A DNA stretch of 64,000 bases from Castanea sativa. Taxonomy: Eukaryota; Streptophyta; Magnoliopsida; Fagales; Fagaceae. The number at the start of each line of letters is the position of its first letter. The stretch's first letter is position 1. This document shows, piece by piece, positions 33,827 through 46,924 of the stretch. The stretch is from NCBI RefSeq assembly GCF_040712315.1, contig NC_134015.1:42925464-42989463 (forward strand), written 5' to 3'. The notes beneath the pieces were generated by a model. That model was not told the origin of the DNA and did not search any database. It worked only from the letters and a program-made list of their open reading frames with translations. The position numbers and the translations under genes were made by a program.

Positions 33827-36060
33827 AGACTATGGCGATAATTAGTTGGTTGATAAATCTTTTATTTGCAAATAATTTGGAGGCCTTGCTTAGCAAGTTG
33901 TTATATTTAAAGTTGTTTTAATATGTCGTTAAATGGTATCCTATATTTTGAAGCAAACTGGCTGTGTTTGATAGTTGGGTTTTTTAGGAGAATAATTTTT
34001 GTTTTGACTAGGAGAAGAATGATTGTTTAGAGTTTTGTTGTTACATTTGAATTATGCATCGATTCATGATTTTTGTGCTACTATTTAAACCCCTATTTTA
34101 AACTAGGATAAATTTCATAGTGTTTTTTCTTTTACATGTACACAAACTATTTGATAAAAATTCTTAAGTGATGTTTTGTTGGCCTTTTTTGAAAATGGCA
34201 TTTTTCATACAATATAACAAAAGTTGGCAACAAATTTTTTTATTTGGATTATGTTTCTCCAACTTAAAATGAATTACTGGCTTCTATGGATTGCACCTAT
34301 TCTTTGAACTTGATTTTAGGTTTCTTTTGATTCTATTCTTTTAGAAAATGTATATATTCTCCAATTATAAATTTGGGTTAGTTGACAGACATTGACTTGG
34401 CAAGCAAGCAGAAGCTATCTTTGATAGTTTTAAGGTTAGTAATTACGGTCATTCATTAGCCTGGCAGATGTTTTGGATTGTGATTAGTTCTAAAAGGGTG
34501 GTTTCTCTAACTACTATTCGATGATTTTTTTTTTAATTTAATTTTTTTTTATCTTGGGTCTCATATTGTTTTTCTAATTGTTTAATCAAAATGTAGAATT
34601 TCAATTTCAGGGTCATCAAAGCTGTTGGCCAATATCTTATACTCATGGACCTATTTGTTGGGAACTTAATTGCTAGATGAGATGAAATGGTAAGTGTTTT
34701 TTCTTCAATCATCTTTTCGGGTTGCTTTTAATTAACCTATTCTATAGGTGTTCTTTTGGTGTTGCACAACATATGCTCAATGAAATCTCTTTTAAATTTG
34801 ATGTGAGATCTTTCCATTCAAAAATTTTCCCCTCCACATGTTGTGATAAATCTGAGTAGCTATACTATGGTTGTAAAAAAATTAATTTTATAATGGAAAT
34901 GATTAATTTGGTTATAATAGAAATTTCCCAAATATATTTGTTTAAATAAAAAATTACATATTCTTTTTGTGTTGCATGATATATGTTTGATGAAATTTAT
35001 TTAGAAATCCTCAAATGTTTCTTCTCTACACTTAAATGGTACTTTTAAACTGATTCTGTATGACCTTTAAATTTTGCAAACATAGTTTCTATTGTGCATC
35101 AATTCTAGATAATCCATAGGAGTTATTTTTTGCTGTTGGAATGAAGCTAGCTATTGGTATAGGGATTGTTCAAATTTTTGGTAATTTTTCCGTTGTTATA
35201 ATACGCAAAAATGATCCATTAGTGAAAAGTGAAAATTGGAAATAGTAGAAACTAATAATGAATCCATTAACTAACTTGTTTTGATCATTTACTTCATTAG
35301 CTTCATTGAAAACTCTTAGAACAAAATTTAAAGTTAAAGAATTTTCCTTTAGTTTTTATAAAATTTCTATTCTGTTTGGTTGTGTGCTAAGTTTTTAATT
35401 CAATTTTTTTTTTTCAATTAAAATGTGTTTTTGATGATTCAACCTATGATCCTCCAAATTAAGGAGGCGTTATGGAAATTTCTTTGGTGATGATGTTGTT
35501 CATGGTCAAAGGAAAAATGAGAGTGACTCTCCCAGCAACTCCCACAAGTCCTATGGTGAGTCACACAGATTCCCACTCTGTTTCCACAACATATACCATA
35601 GTGACTCCCCCAATGACTTTGACGAGTCCAAACAAGTTCCTGTAAGTACACTTTGGTGAGATTATTTATCTTCAAAGAATTGGCATTACAATAATCATGG
35701 AATTTATTATAGCATTGGAACTATAAAGCAATCTGCTATAAATTATTATTCCATAGCCATGAATTTTGATTCTATATGTCTATTATACCAAGCAATGATT
35801 GAAGCTTTTGAATGCTTCAGATTCTATCCTCAATTTGTTCGGTTATCATGGATGATCTATTATATAGATATAGATAATAGATTACAATAAAAGTTATCAT
35901 CTATTTATCAATCACGGAATTCAAAGTTTTACGATATTGTGATTCTATCCTCAATTTGTTCGGTTATCAGCTAGTGTTGGACACAAATCCAACTTCATGG
36001 AGGAGATGGGCCAAGCTCAAAGCTTCAGGTAATTTTCCCCCACAGAGTTTCCTTTCTTTT
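32936..36060. other. No recognised gene; AT-rich with gene-like islands
   Basis: 33190-33500 is pyrimidine-rich and leader-like, with a possible short start region at about 33385. A (TA)n tract lies at about 33768-33823. Several stretches look like exons between introns (for example 34383-34435, 34611-34690, 35460-35645), but I could not identify a product in any frame. A 29-bp block (ATTCTATCCTCAATTTGTTC) repeats at 35821 and 35942. Confidence 0.4.
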
Positions 36061-36117
36061 TGTACAATGGAGATTCTTGAGGTCAATACCCTACCACGGG
36101 AAAATTATTGAAGGAAC

Positions 36118-36360
36118 TTGGACATGGCCAAGCCTCCACAACAACGACACCATACTCTTGCACTCCATGGCATTTGTGTCTATTTTACATACCCAAAAGT
36201 TGGGGGAAAATTTTGTATTTGTTCTGTACACTCCATGGAAGAGAATTACCTCCTCAACTACTTCTCTCATACTGGAGAAAAGGCAGAAATTGTATTACTA
36301 TCAAAAAGTATGTATGAAAAGTATAACACGGGAATGATCCAAGCCAATGCAGTGGCTTAG
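36118..36360 (+). pseudogene. Possible fragment of an RBP45/47-type RNA-binding protein
   Basis: The frame has AKPPQQRHH near its start and then HSMEENYLLNYFSHTGEKAE. Plant RBP45/RBP47 poly(U)-binding proteins have a closely similar stretch (ENYL, then CFSHTGE) in the first RRM domain. A second related fragment lies at about 63641-63702. After this point the frame shows no further RRM sequence and stops at 36358-36360. It is probably a gene fragment. Confidence is limited because the match rests on about 20 residues. Confidence 0.4.
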
Positions 36361-37494
36361 GCTTCATAGAAAAAAATATACAGGAAAATAGATAGTATGA
36401 GTATTAGAGATTCTACCACTAAGCTCCAAAACTCACAGTGTACAATTAAAATACCCACAGAAAGCCTCTGGCAGTCATCTAAGAGTGTTGATTTTTAATT
36501 AATGGATTGCCTACAATGTGTTTGATTATAGTTGTCAACAACTCTCAAGTTGCTTTGTTTCAAAATAAATACTCTTAAAGCAACCAAAGTTTAGAAGATG
36601 GGACTGCTATTGCAAGGAATTGGTGGACAAAGGTAATGCTATTGATAATGTTTCTTCCTACATTTAGATTGATGTTCCATTCCTCAATATATGTTGTCAA
36701 TGTTGATCTCAAGGGTGTCATCTATGGTTTATGGAATAAATAACTCTAAGACCTTTAGCTGGTATATGTAATTGTAGGCCATCTTGACATCGGTATAATA
36801 CTTAGATTAAAGGCATTTTTAATGTCTATCTTACTATATATGCATTGTTGTTGTTGTGCAGCCCAATCATGGTTTATGAGAGAATTAGTGATTGGATGGC
36901 ACCTAGTAAAGGCTGATGGGGATCATCTGTATTTATGTACCTTGGTAAAATTAAAACAAAATACAACACTTACAGGAGGTTTGGATTAGTGGAAGTCTCC
37001 CATCAAATGACAAAATATTTGCTATCCATGAATTGATTCTTGCCAAAATCTTATCGATTACAGGGTTGCATTCTTATCGCCTATAGCTTTAAACAATTTG
37101 ATAAACTAGATTTGGTTTGTTATCTATTTATGCTTTTCACAATATTTGATTCATGAAAATTGTGACTATTTAAGTTTTCTATTTTACTATTTCAGGCTTT
37201 TATAAAGTTACAAGAAAGGTTAATTTTAGAGATACCTCAAGCCAAATAACAATAGAATTTGCATTTGGGAGGTTTAATTTTTTCTATCTCTCCATTTGAT
37301 ATAAGGATTTTTATGTATATCCGTTCTTCTATACATGTTTACTACACAAGTTCCTATGCTCTGAGGAAGAGGAAAGTGATAAATTTATGGAATGTTAATT
37401 TATTGTTCAAAGCTTTGGTAGTTAAGAGCACTAGAAACTCTCTTTATTTTTTTCGTCTGCAATATTTTTTTTTCTTAAATCAATGGTTGTGTTG
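36361..37494. other. No gene; left copy of a local duplication
   Basis: AT-rich. About 37130-37400 resembles 44520-44745, right of the Sirevirus-like element (shared AATTGTGACTATTTAAG and CAAGAAAGG regions). So the element inserted close to or within a tandem duplication. No product recognised. Confidence 0.5.
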
Positions 37495-37499
37495 TAATG

Positions 37500-38509
37500 T
37501 GTTAGTACATATGTGAATCCTATTAAGAACATATGTCATTTAAAATTGGCTAATCCTATGACAAAACGTACTTTACTTGTAATTGGGTAGATGTAGGATG
37601 TGTTTAATACTTCAAGGAACAAGAGTTCAAGTCCAAGTATTGAAGCCATGCAAATCTGTCCAAGAAATGAGTGAAAAAGTGTTGTATTTTAAAGCTTAAC
37701 AGCTAGCTCGACAGATAGCATCTATCGAAGTTTAAAAGGAATCTTCAGCCCGATGCTCGACAGCTGCTCGATAGATAACCTATCTATCGAGATTTACGAA
37801 AATCAGTTTTTCAGATTTGATTTCACACATATCCGTGTATACTTGTTTGGGCTTTCTTTTCTCACAACTCTAAACATATATAAGGATTATTTTAAGGGCC
37901 GTCAAAGGTTGTGCAAGTGTAAGGCAAAGGTTTTTGATCAAGCATATTGTGACCGGAGACATATGCCCTAGTTCATCTTTCTCTTGAAGAAGTTGCTGCG
38001 TTTGTATGCTATAGGGTTTTGTAACCAAGTGCTTCTTGATCTTCATTGTTGATGAAGTGAAGAACTTTGCGACCAACATCTTCTTCAAGTTGCTGAGTTA
38101 GTTATGTATTAGAAGTCGTGCATCATTGGTTAGTCACGTACTGGGATCTGTGCAAAAGGGTGACGTTCATATATTGAAAAGTTCAGAGGTTTTGAAGCGG
38201 TAGAAGGTTTTTGCTATAAGTTCATCTACGGGGATTGTAGAGTCTAGGGACAAAAGTTTTGTACTAGATCTAAAACTTCTCTTTACTATAGTGAATTGCT
38301 TTTCAGAAGGTTTCCCCTAGGTTTTTTACTGTGAAACTAGTTTATTTCATTAGTTTTTCTAGGTCATCATATCTTGTCTTATTTATTATTCTGCTATGTA
38401 TGATATTGATGTTTGTTTGTTTTAACAAGGTTTATTCATAATAAATCTAATTAACAATTTGAATTTAAAATTTTTTACTTCTATCAACCGGGATCTAAAT
38501 TTCCTAACA
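37500..38509 (+). repeat. Sirevirus-like 5' LTR
   Basis: It starts TGTTAGTACATATGTGAATC and ends TTTCCTAACA. It contains TCGATAGATAACC-type motifs at about 37700-37795. The short open frame at 37753-37971 also occurs in the 3' LTR (43737-43955) and is LTR sequence, not a gene. Confidence 0.92.
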
Positions 38510-38523
38510 AGTGGTATCAGAGT
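38510..38523 (+). promoter_or_regulatory. Primer binding site of the Sirevirus-like element
   Basis: AGTGGTATCAGAGT directly follows the 5' LTR, complementary to initiator methionine tRNA as in other Copia elements. Confidence 0.88.
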
Positions 38524-38562
38524 AGGTACACTCTGATTGAATTAATTTTCTAAGTGTGATCC

Positions 38563-40388
38563 TTGACCCCCATTTTCATGGATCGTGGACAATCTTTTTT
38601 GATTCCTCCTCTATTTGATGGCACTAATTATGCGTATTGGAAAGTTCATATGAAAGTTTTTTTGCAGGCTCTAGGTGAAAAAGTATGGAAAGCTATTGAA
38701 GTTGGTTGGATTAAGCCAAAGGAAGCACTGGTGGATTGGGATGATCAACAATCATAACGGAAAATTTCAACAGTAGGACCTTGAATGCTTTGTTTTTTAG
38801 GGTGACCAATGAGGAATTCAAGAAAATATTATCTACAGAAGTTGCCAAGAAAACATGGCCCATTCTTGAGACCACCTATGAAGGTACCAAGGCAGTAAAA
38901 ATTGTGAAGCTTCAAAGACTCACTAGTAGTTTTGAAGAAATAAGGATGGAGGAGGATAAGACCTTTGATGAGTTCTATGCTAAACTCAAGGATATTGTAA
39001 ATCCTACCTTCAACCTTGGAGAATTTATAGCAGAATCCAAAATTGTTAGGAAAATCCTAAGGTCCCTACCTGAAAGATTCCATGCCAAGATCACTATCAT
39101 TGAAGAAGTGAAGGACATTGATCAAATTCCTTTGACTAAGCTTGTAGGGAACCTTCAAACCTATGAGATGAGATTAGGTTTAATGGGAAAAAGTGGAAAA
39201 AGTAGAATCTTGGTTTTTAAGGATATAGAGGAAGAGATTGATGACTTTGAAGATGAAGATGAAGATGAAAGCAAAGATGAAGATAATGATGGTGATAAGG
39301 ATGAGGATTTATCCTTCATAGCTAATGAGATTATTAAGCTTCTTCAATTTAGCAATAAGGATAAGGACAAACCTCCTAGGAAATCTAAATCCTATAGAAA
39401 AGGTAAGAGTGAGAAACCCCTTATCCAGTGCCATGAGTGCAAAGATTTTGGTCATATGAGGATAGAGTGCCCAAACTACCTTATGAAGGAAAAGACCGAG
39501 AAGTCAAAAGATAAAGGGTTGGTTGCTATCTTGAGTGATATTGAGAATGACTCTTTTAATGAGTATATGGATGGATGTGGTCACTTTATGGCTTTTGCTA
39601 CCACAACCGATAAGTTGATTGTAGAGAGTGCTAGTGAAAGTGAGGATTCTTCTAATGATGAAGTACCTAAGAAGATGACCCTTCAAGAAGTCTATGATAA
39701 GCTATACACTAAATTCATAAAATTTGAAAAGGCTTCTCATCTTTGTAGAAAAGAGCTTAATAAGGTAAAAACTGAAAAAACTGAATTATTAGTCAAACTA
39801 GATGAGACTACAAGGTTAATTGAGACTCTTATTGTGGAGAACACCTCATTAAAAGAAAATGTCAAGAATCTTGAGGTAGAGCTTAGTCAAGCTAGAAATT
39901 AAATAGAGAGGATGTTTAGTGCAAAGCTTGATGAGGTATTGAGTGCTCAAAAGTCTAGTTCTAAAAAGATTGGCTTAGGATATGCTATTTCCTCCAGCCT
40001 CTCCTCTTCCACGACTTCTGGATTAAGGACTATCTTTGGACCCCAATCTGAGAAAGGTAATAAAGGTATGAAATTCATAATTAATTTGTCTAATTCTAAA
40101 TCCTTTGTTAAATATCATGTTTGCCACCATTGTGGTGTTTCTAGACACATTCGTCCTAATTGCTTTAAGCTATATCCTCAAAAGCAAGTGTCCAAACAGT
40201 CACAAGTTTCCTCTTAATGACCTATACCTTTGTTTGGAGATTTATTAAAAGCTTTGAGCTTTTTAACTCAATTTCAGGAGAATTCTAATTATTCTATGTC
40301 CTTTAGTAGACATACTAGGACATGTGTATTTTCATCTTCACGGTCAAAGACTCGTGCTATGTGGGTGAGAAAGAAGCCTAAGACTTAA
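38563..40388 (+). pseudogene. gag of the Sirevirus-like element
   Basis: It starts GQSFLIPPLFDGTNYAYWK, a typical Copia gag N-terminus. A stop at 38755-38757 and a frameshift before 38781 interrupt it. A long frame then runs 38781-39902 (373 codons). It contains an acidic DEDEDESKDEDNDGD stretch, a CCHC knuckle CHECKDFGHMRIEC, and a coiled-coil-like C-terminal part. After one TAA (39900-39902) the same frame continues to 40217 with a second knuckle-like CHHCGVSRHIRPNC. The frame resumes once more after two stops and reads KTRAMWVRKKPKT near 40350-40388. Such a long gag with two knuckles is usual for Sireviruses. Confidence 0.85.
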
Positions 40389-40875
40389 TTGTCTTTTCTG
40401 TTTGTCCTCTACTTTAAATCTTTCTATCTAAAGGATGACTCTCTTTGCTTGATTTCTTATCTGTTTTTGGAATCATGCTTTCATGCATCAACATCTTTCT
40501 TTCATGCTTTTCATGCTATTTTTCTGTTTTTGCTTGGTTGTTTAGTCTTTATTTTATTTGTTGTTCAAAATAAAAAGAAAAAAAATCAGAAAAATACAAA
40601 AACAGCGTGTGTTCTATACATTGGTACTTGTGTACCTTGGATGGCCATTGAAACAAAGTTTCTAAATGTTGTATCTTTTATAGCTTAGATAAGCATCTCA
40701 ATGCACAACTAAGCAAGTGAGTTTTGTGGCTCATGTTTGTGATGAGTAAGATTAAGTAATCTCTTCTACTGAACACTCGTATTACTCTTTTTGATGGGAA
40801 GGACTAGAAAATCATAAGAGAAAGTCATAATTAACCATCTCACCATTGTTGCCGCCAATCATGAAATGACATATG
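40389..40875 (+). other. Non-coding internal region of the Sirevirus-like element
   Basis: T-rich sequence after gag. In a complete element the protease and integrase would start about here; no such motif is visible. Confidence 0.5.
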
Positions 40876-40880
40876 TATGC

Positions 40881-41921
40881 TGTAAAGTTGTGATTTACAA
40901 ATACGTTTTATGTTGGCTTTATTTCATGACAAAAAGTGTTGTATTTGCTTTAATTTGGGTTTAGTATTAAGTTGGTGAAGACTTAAGCTTAATTGAAGAT
41001 CAGTGCATTTCACGACTAGATCGCGAGAAGGGTTCCCGCGAAAAGGGCATGTGAGAAGCACTTGACTAGAAGCTAAAGAGTCATGCCAGGTTGTCGATTT
41101 CGCAAGTATTTCGAGGGTAAGGCCTTCCCGTGAGATACCCGGGAAACTCTCTACCTAGAGGATTTTTAAGTGTGACTTTCTTACCCTTCACCCATATTAT
41201 ATATACCCTCATTATCCACAAAAGTATGAGAGGTCATTCAGAAAGAAAAACCCTAGATAGGTTTTCAACAACATACACACCCATCTTTTAGAGAGAGAGC
41301 TACTAATCCTTAGTGAGAAGTCATCCTAGTCTCTTCTTCTTCCCTCTCCCATTGTCATACCTTGAGAGGAGATTTGTACTCAAACACAACTCACACCTTT
41401 TCAGAGTGTAGAGAGTGTTTTGGAGATTGGGAAGCTTTGGAGATTTGCCAAAAGAAGCCGGTGAGGCTTGGAGAATGCAATTGGGCATATTGCAGGATCC
41501 AAAAAGCTAGACAAGACATGGTTCTGAGAAGCCTTGTTGGAGTAGGAGCTTGGAGGGCTTAGGTACATTGGGTAGATTAGGCTTGGAGGGTGTCTTGCTA
41601 TTTGTGTATCCCAACTTATTGTCTAGTGGATCGATTTACCGCTTAGAGGGCGGCGGAGAGGTTTTTCGCTGAGTTCTTCGATTTTCTCTTCAATAACACA
41701 TCGAAGTATTATCTTATGTTTGCATCTCTCTTCCTTACTCTTTTAGGTTTCATTTTACTGTTGTGTTTTAGTGAATATAGCTTAGAGTAATTGTATTGTT
41801 TGTTCATTCACATTTACTCTATTCCGCACTTAGTTTAAGTTAGAGTAAAATCAACCGAGCTGTAATTTTCATTTTGGGGTCTAAATAGCTCTTGTGTTTT
41901 CAACACAAATCCGAGCTTTCA
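40881..41921 (+). mobile_element. Solo LTR, family F5, nested in the Sirevirus-like element
   Basis: It begins TGTAAAGTTGTGATTTAC and ends CCGAGCTTTCA. It is flanked by a perfect five-base duplication TATGC (40876-40880 and 41922-41926). It is 1041 bp with a TATATATACC promoter-like site near 41208. A reversed relative lies at 59970-61053. The minus- and plus-strand short frames in it are not genes. Confidence 0.88.
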
Positions 41922-41926
41922 TATGC

Positions 41927-43483
41927 CTCGGCATAGCAAAAGTGAAATGTCAAAAGCTTAACATTATTGGGCATTTCTTCTCTCTCTCTCTTATATGCCC
42001 ATGCATGGTATGCTTAAAAGAAAATATGCAAAGAAAATCAAAAGAAAAAAGAATCAAAATGCTTTCTATATGATTGCAAGCAGGTCTTCTAAAAGATGTG
42101 GGAGTTATAGGATGTACCTTGAAGGTGATAGTCCCCATCAAGCAGTTATGATCGTGTGTGAGTTAAATTGATTTCTCATATCTCAAATCGTCATAACATG
42201 TAGACACATATGCAATCTTGCAATATTTTTCGCACATAACACGCAATATTCTTTGCTACTTTTGATACATGTGCAGGAAAAATGTGATTTGGCCATCACA
42301 AGGAATACATGTGTTAATGTATGCTCACTAAATTGTCTTGTTTTGTTTTTGAAATATAAAATTGGTTAGACTTGTTGTGTGTGTGTGTGTGTGTGTGTTT
42401 TGGATCTTAATGCTTGATATTTTTCTTGTTGAGAGATGTTTTTGAGAGCTTAAAATGTTGATTGGATCATTGGTTGAATAGCTTGCTTGATTGCATTCAT
42501 TTTTGTGTTTTTTGCTTCTTTGAAAAACTATTTTTACTCATCTCAATAGTTTCTCGATACCTCTCAACAACTAGGCTATCTATTGAGACTTCTAATCTTC
42601 CTTTCTCGACATAAGTTAATGCAATCTCAATCCATTGAAAATTTTGAGAATTTGTCTCGATAGCTTCTCGACAGATTCTCAATCCATCAAGAAAGTTTCT
42701 ATCTACTCGATAGATGCTCGATAGCTGTTCAATCCATCGAGGTTGGCTTCTGCTCGATAGCTTCTCGATCTATCAAGATCATCTTGCATGCATTCTTTTT
42801 CACATGTTTTGCATCTTTCTATTATCCATAGCATCTTGTTTCATTACATTCATGCATTTATATGGACTCCTTATGCCCCCTTGATCATCTTTAAGTTTAT
42901 CGGGTGAGGCTTTATAGCTTTTTGTACCCTTTGTCAATCATGACCAAAAGGGGGAGAATATGTGGTTTCTTTTAAAGATTCTACATGTAAGGGGGAGAAA
43001 TACACGTTTTTTTAAGAGGGAGTTGTGTTTCATCTTGTTAGGGGGAGTGTTTACCTCATTTTTGTTGTAGGAGCTTTTTTTAGCTTCTTCTTCTTGTACA
43101 CCGGTCTTGTGACCATTTTTACATACATTGTGCTTATCTTTAATATATGTATATATATATGATGTATGTCTTCTTTCACCTATCTCTTCATATATTGTTT
43201 CTTTTCTCTCTTTATGCATATGCTTCTTATTTAATTGTATGCAATATTTAATTTCTGTTTCACACTAAGATGCCATGATGAGTTTTGTTTAAAGTGTTTC
43301 AGAAATACAGGTTGTCAAAGTCCTTCTTGCCATGAACTCTCTTCTTGCAAAGTTTTTCAAGAGTTTGTGTGAGGATAGATTTTATTGTATTCAATAAGTG
43401 AGTATGAGTTGAGTGATTTATGACTTCTCTCATATGTTCATTTGTTTGTTGTGGTTTTGTCACAAATTTTCAAAGGGATAGAT
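41927..43483 (+). other. 3' internal region of the Sirevirus-like element
   Basis: No coding motif. It contains a (GT)n tract at about 42377-42400, clusters of CTCGATAGCTTCTCGA-type motifs at 42545-42780, and repeated GGGGGAG stretches (42950-43045) typical of Sirevirus 3' regions. It ends with the purine stretch CAAAGGGATAGA just before the 3' LTR. Confidence 0.65.
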
Positions 43484-44487
43484 TGTTAGGACATATGTGA
43501 ATCATGTTAAGAACATATGTCATTTAGAATTGGCTAATCCTATGACAAAACACACTTTACTTGTAATTGGGTGGATCTAGGATGTGTTTAATACTTCAAG
43601 GAATAAGAGTTCAAGTCCAAGTATTGAAGTCATGCAAATATGTTCAAGAAACAAGTGAAGAAGTATTGTATTTTAAAGCTCGATAGTTAGCTCGGCAAAT
43701 AACATCTATCGAAGTTTAAAAGAGTTCTTCGGCCCGATGCTCGATAGTTGCTTGATAGATAACCTATCTATCGAGATTTATCAAAATTATTTTTTCAGAT
43801 CTGATTTCACATATATCCATGTATCCTTATTTGTGTTTTCTTTTCTCACAACCCTAAACACATATAAGGATTATTTTAAAGGAGGTCAAAGGTTGCGCAA
43901 GTGTGAGGCAAAGGTTTTTGATCAAGCATATTGTGACCGGAGACATATGCCCTAGTTTATCTTTCTCTTGAAGAAGCTACTGCGTTTGTACATCGTAGCA
44001 TTTTGTAACCAAGTTCTTCTTAATCTTCATTATTGATGAAGTGAAGAACTTTGTAGCCAACATCTTCTTTAAGTTGGTGAGTTAGTTATGTACTGGGAGC
44101 CGTGCATCATTGGTTAGTCACGTACTAGGATCCGTGCAAAAGGGTGGCATTCATATATTGTTTACTGTAAGTTCTGAAGAGGTAGAAGGTTTCTGCTGTA
44201 AGTTTATCTATGGGGATTATAGAGTTTAGGGACAAAGGTTTTGTACTTGATCAGAAACTTCTCTTTACTACAGTGAATTGCTTTTTAGGAAGGTTTCCCC
44301 CCAGGTTTTTTACTGTGAAACTAGTTTGTTTCATTGGTTTTCCTAGGTCATCATATCTTGTCTTATTTATTATTCCGCTGTGCATGATATTGATGTTTGT
44401 TTTTTTTAGGAAGGCTTATTCATAATAAATCTAGTTAACAAGTTGAGTTTTGTTAATTCTATCAACTGAGGTCTAAATTTCCCAACA
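43484..44487 (+). repeat. Sirevirus-like 3' LTR
   Basis: TGTTAGGACATATGTG to AATTTCCCAACA, 1004 bp, the partner of 37500-38509 with scattered substitutions. A reversed solo LTR of the same family lies at 59874-63304. Confidence 0.92.
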
Positions 44488-44492
44488 TAATG

Positions 44493-46920
44493 TTTAACCA
44501 AATTATTTTACTCACAAAAATTATGACTATTTATGTTTTCTATGTTGATGTCAGCTTTGCTTGAACTTGCAAGAAAGGATAATTTCAGAGATATCTTAGG
44601 GTTTGCATCTAAAAGGTGTAATTTTTTTCCTTAACTCCTTATGGGATCTAAACATTTTTATTTGTATTATTTCTTTTTTACATGTTTATGGCATAGGTTC
44701 TTATGTTTCAAGGTAGAAGAAAGTGATCAAAGTGTAAATTTGTACTTATGGTATTTGGGTTAGAATTGGTTTTGATTAAGGTATTTGAATTAGTATTCAT
44801 TTTGTTTTGGGTTATTAACCAAATCAGAGTTATTTAAGGTTAAGATGAAACTGCAAGTAGTATGCCAGTATAGACTTTTTTATATATTAAATGATCACGT
44901 AATAATTTAATAGTGGTCACCTCATTATTTACCCAAAAACGAAACCCGATACTTCTCCTTCCCAAAAAACTCCTCATCTGAGCCTGCCTTCTCTCCAATT
45001 CTCTAACCAAACCTTACGTCCTTACCCTAAATTTGTCTCTGTTGCAGGACTTCCACTCTCTCTTCTATTAAACCTAAGGTGAGTTTTTTATTTCTCTATT
45101 TTTTTCATCCTTTTTAGTGGATTTGTGTCAGAATTGCTTTGTGAAATTTTTTTTTGGCATATTCTATTGATATCACACTCAAAAAGCTGTATTGTGCTAC
45201 AATTACTTCATTCTTTGAAAGAAGTTTTTTGTTTTTTTTTCCAATACGATATTTTTGGTTTTGTTTTTGATTTTGCTATTCCTCTCACTCTACTTTGCTT
45301 TGTTGTTTATTTTATTTAGTTTTTTGTTTTTGCTTTTGTTTGGATTGCTTTGGCTTTGTTTTGTACAGGAAGGGACTTTTCATTATTTCTTTCATTGTAT
45401 GTTGTTCTTAATTATCTTAAGAATTCTGTCTTTTTTATTGTTTGGTTGGAGGAACATGAGAGAGTTTGAATGTTAACGTTGATTATAATTTCTCTGTACT
45501 AATTCTGATGTTGGGTTTCTCCCAATTATGAATATTCATTGGTTAGAAAAGTAAGTGAACATGACTGGAAACGCTTTTGGCATATATCACTAAATTAGTT
45601 ATATAAGTTTGCAAATGGAGGATCTTGGTCCATTTAATGTAGTACACAGTAGCTCAAAAAGCAATTTTAAATGGAGGATCTCAATTTATTTCATATTCGG
45701 TTCTTTACACCCAACTGAAAAGCAATGAATTTTTTTTGCAGAAAAAATATAGCTTCATGGTTTATGTTTTGACTGTTTTAAGTTCAGACTAAGAATAGTT
45801 TGGATTTCTTAGCTATCTTTTAGTTTGGTTTTTTAAGCATGGATTGAGGTTGAAAATTCGTCTTAGTTTTATGGTAATTACCTCTTTCTAAAACACTTCT
45901 CTCTAATAAAGAGTAAGATATTAGGGGTGAGAAAATTGGATGGGGTAGATTTTTCGTGGGCCACGTGACCAAAGTTTTTGGAGATTGTAGAAGAACAAGA
46001 GTGTTTAAATTGATTGGGTGACTGTATGCAATTAAGAGCATGATTTATATCAATAAATTACCTATTTGGATTATCTTAATTTTTTGGCAAGTTTTTAAAT
46101 TCTTCCTAATTCATGATTTATATCAATAGGTTACCTATTTGGTGATGAAGATGCCTATGTGAGTCAGTAAGGAGTTCAATAGGCCCATTTGATTGGTAAA
46201 AAAATTTGGAGACTATTTTGTTTTATGGCCATGATCGTGAAATCTAATACCGTAATTTATCTATACTGACCCAACTATTTAAGGTATCTAGCAATGAGTT
46301 ATAGAATGAGCAATGGGTTATAGAGTTAATGAGATTTCATTCATTAGTATCTTTAGGAGACAGTGTTTTAAGTAAGATCAAATTTAACAATGGTGAATGG
46401 TATTTGTTACTTTTTGAGGAAGTTAATAAGAATGCTTCATATCTTCCTTGTTCTCCTGAAAAGATGATACCCATGGTCATGGACATATATAGAGTTTGAA
46501 ATTGTGGGACTAAGATTGAAGGCTTGATTGTTGGATGAACTGATCATCCTAATTTAAATGTATTAGATAGAACAATCTACTCTAATGAATTCAATTTTCT
46601 CTACACCCTCAGATTGCTAAAGCTAAAGCTTGATGGATAATAAGAGGACAATAGAGCTCTAAGATTGTAATTATTGTAATTCATTTTTTGCCATTGTGTT
46701 TGTTGTGGAAGACTTGAAGCCATCTGATGTGATTATATATGTATGGTTAGGATAGTCCGTATTCATAAGGAACTACAATCTTGTGGCTAATATACTCCAT
46801 ATTAGGTTCCAGACTATCACTAATGTACATTTGTAGAAATTGTTGTAATGTATAAACGTGTTCCTCTTTTAATATTATTTTATTCACATTTATGCCTCAA
46901 GGTTGGATCCTGATATTGCT
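44493..46920. other. No recognised gene
   Basis: 44520-44745 is the right copy of the local duplication noted at 37130-37400. 44940-45090 is pyrimidine-rich and resembles a 5' leader with a splice-like AAGGTGAG at 45075. It may be the first exon of a gene fragment, but no protein follows that I know. The rest is AT-rich with short shadow frames. Confidence 0.4.
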
Positions 46921-46924
46921 TATA

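Larger units (their letters stand above)
37500..44487 (+). mobile_element. Sirevirus-like Copia element with gag but no recognisable pol
   Basis: Two 1-kb LTRs (37500-38509 and 43484-44487), a primer binding site, a gag region, and a 3' region rich in GGGGGAG motifs before the 3' LTR, as in plant Sireviruses. A perfect five-base duplication TAATG flanks it (37495-37499 and 44488-44492). Between gag and the 3' end I find no integrase, reverse transcriptase or RNase H motif. Part of that space is a foreign solo LTR (40881-41921). The element is non-autonomous, either ancestrally or by deletion. Confidence 0.85.

Noticed and set aside
37753..37971. 72-codon open frame with a near twin at 43737-43955
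   Set aside because: Both lie at the same place in the two LTRs of one element, so they are LTR sequence.
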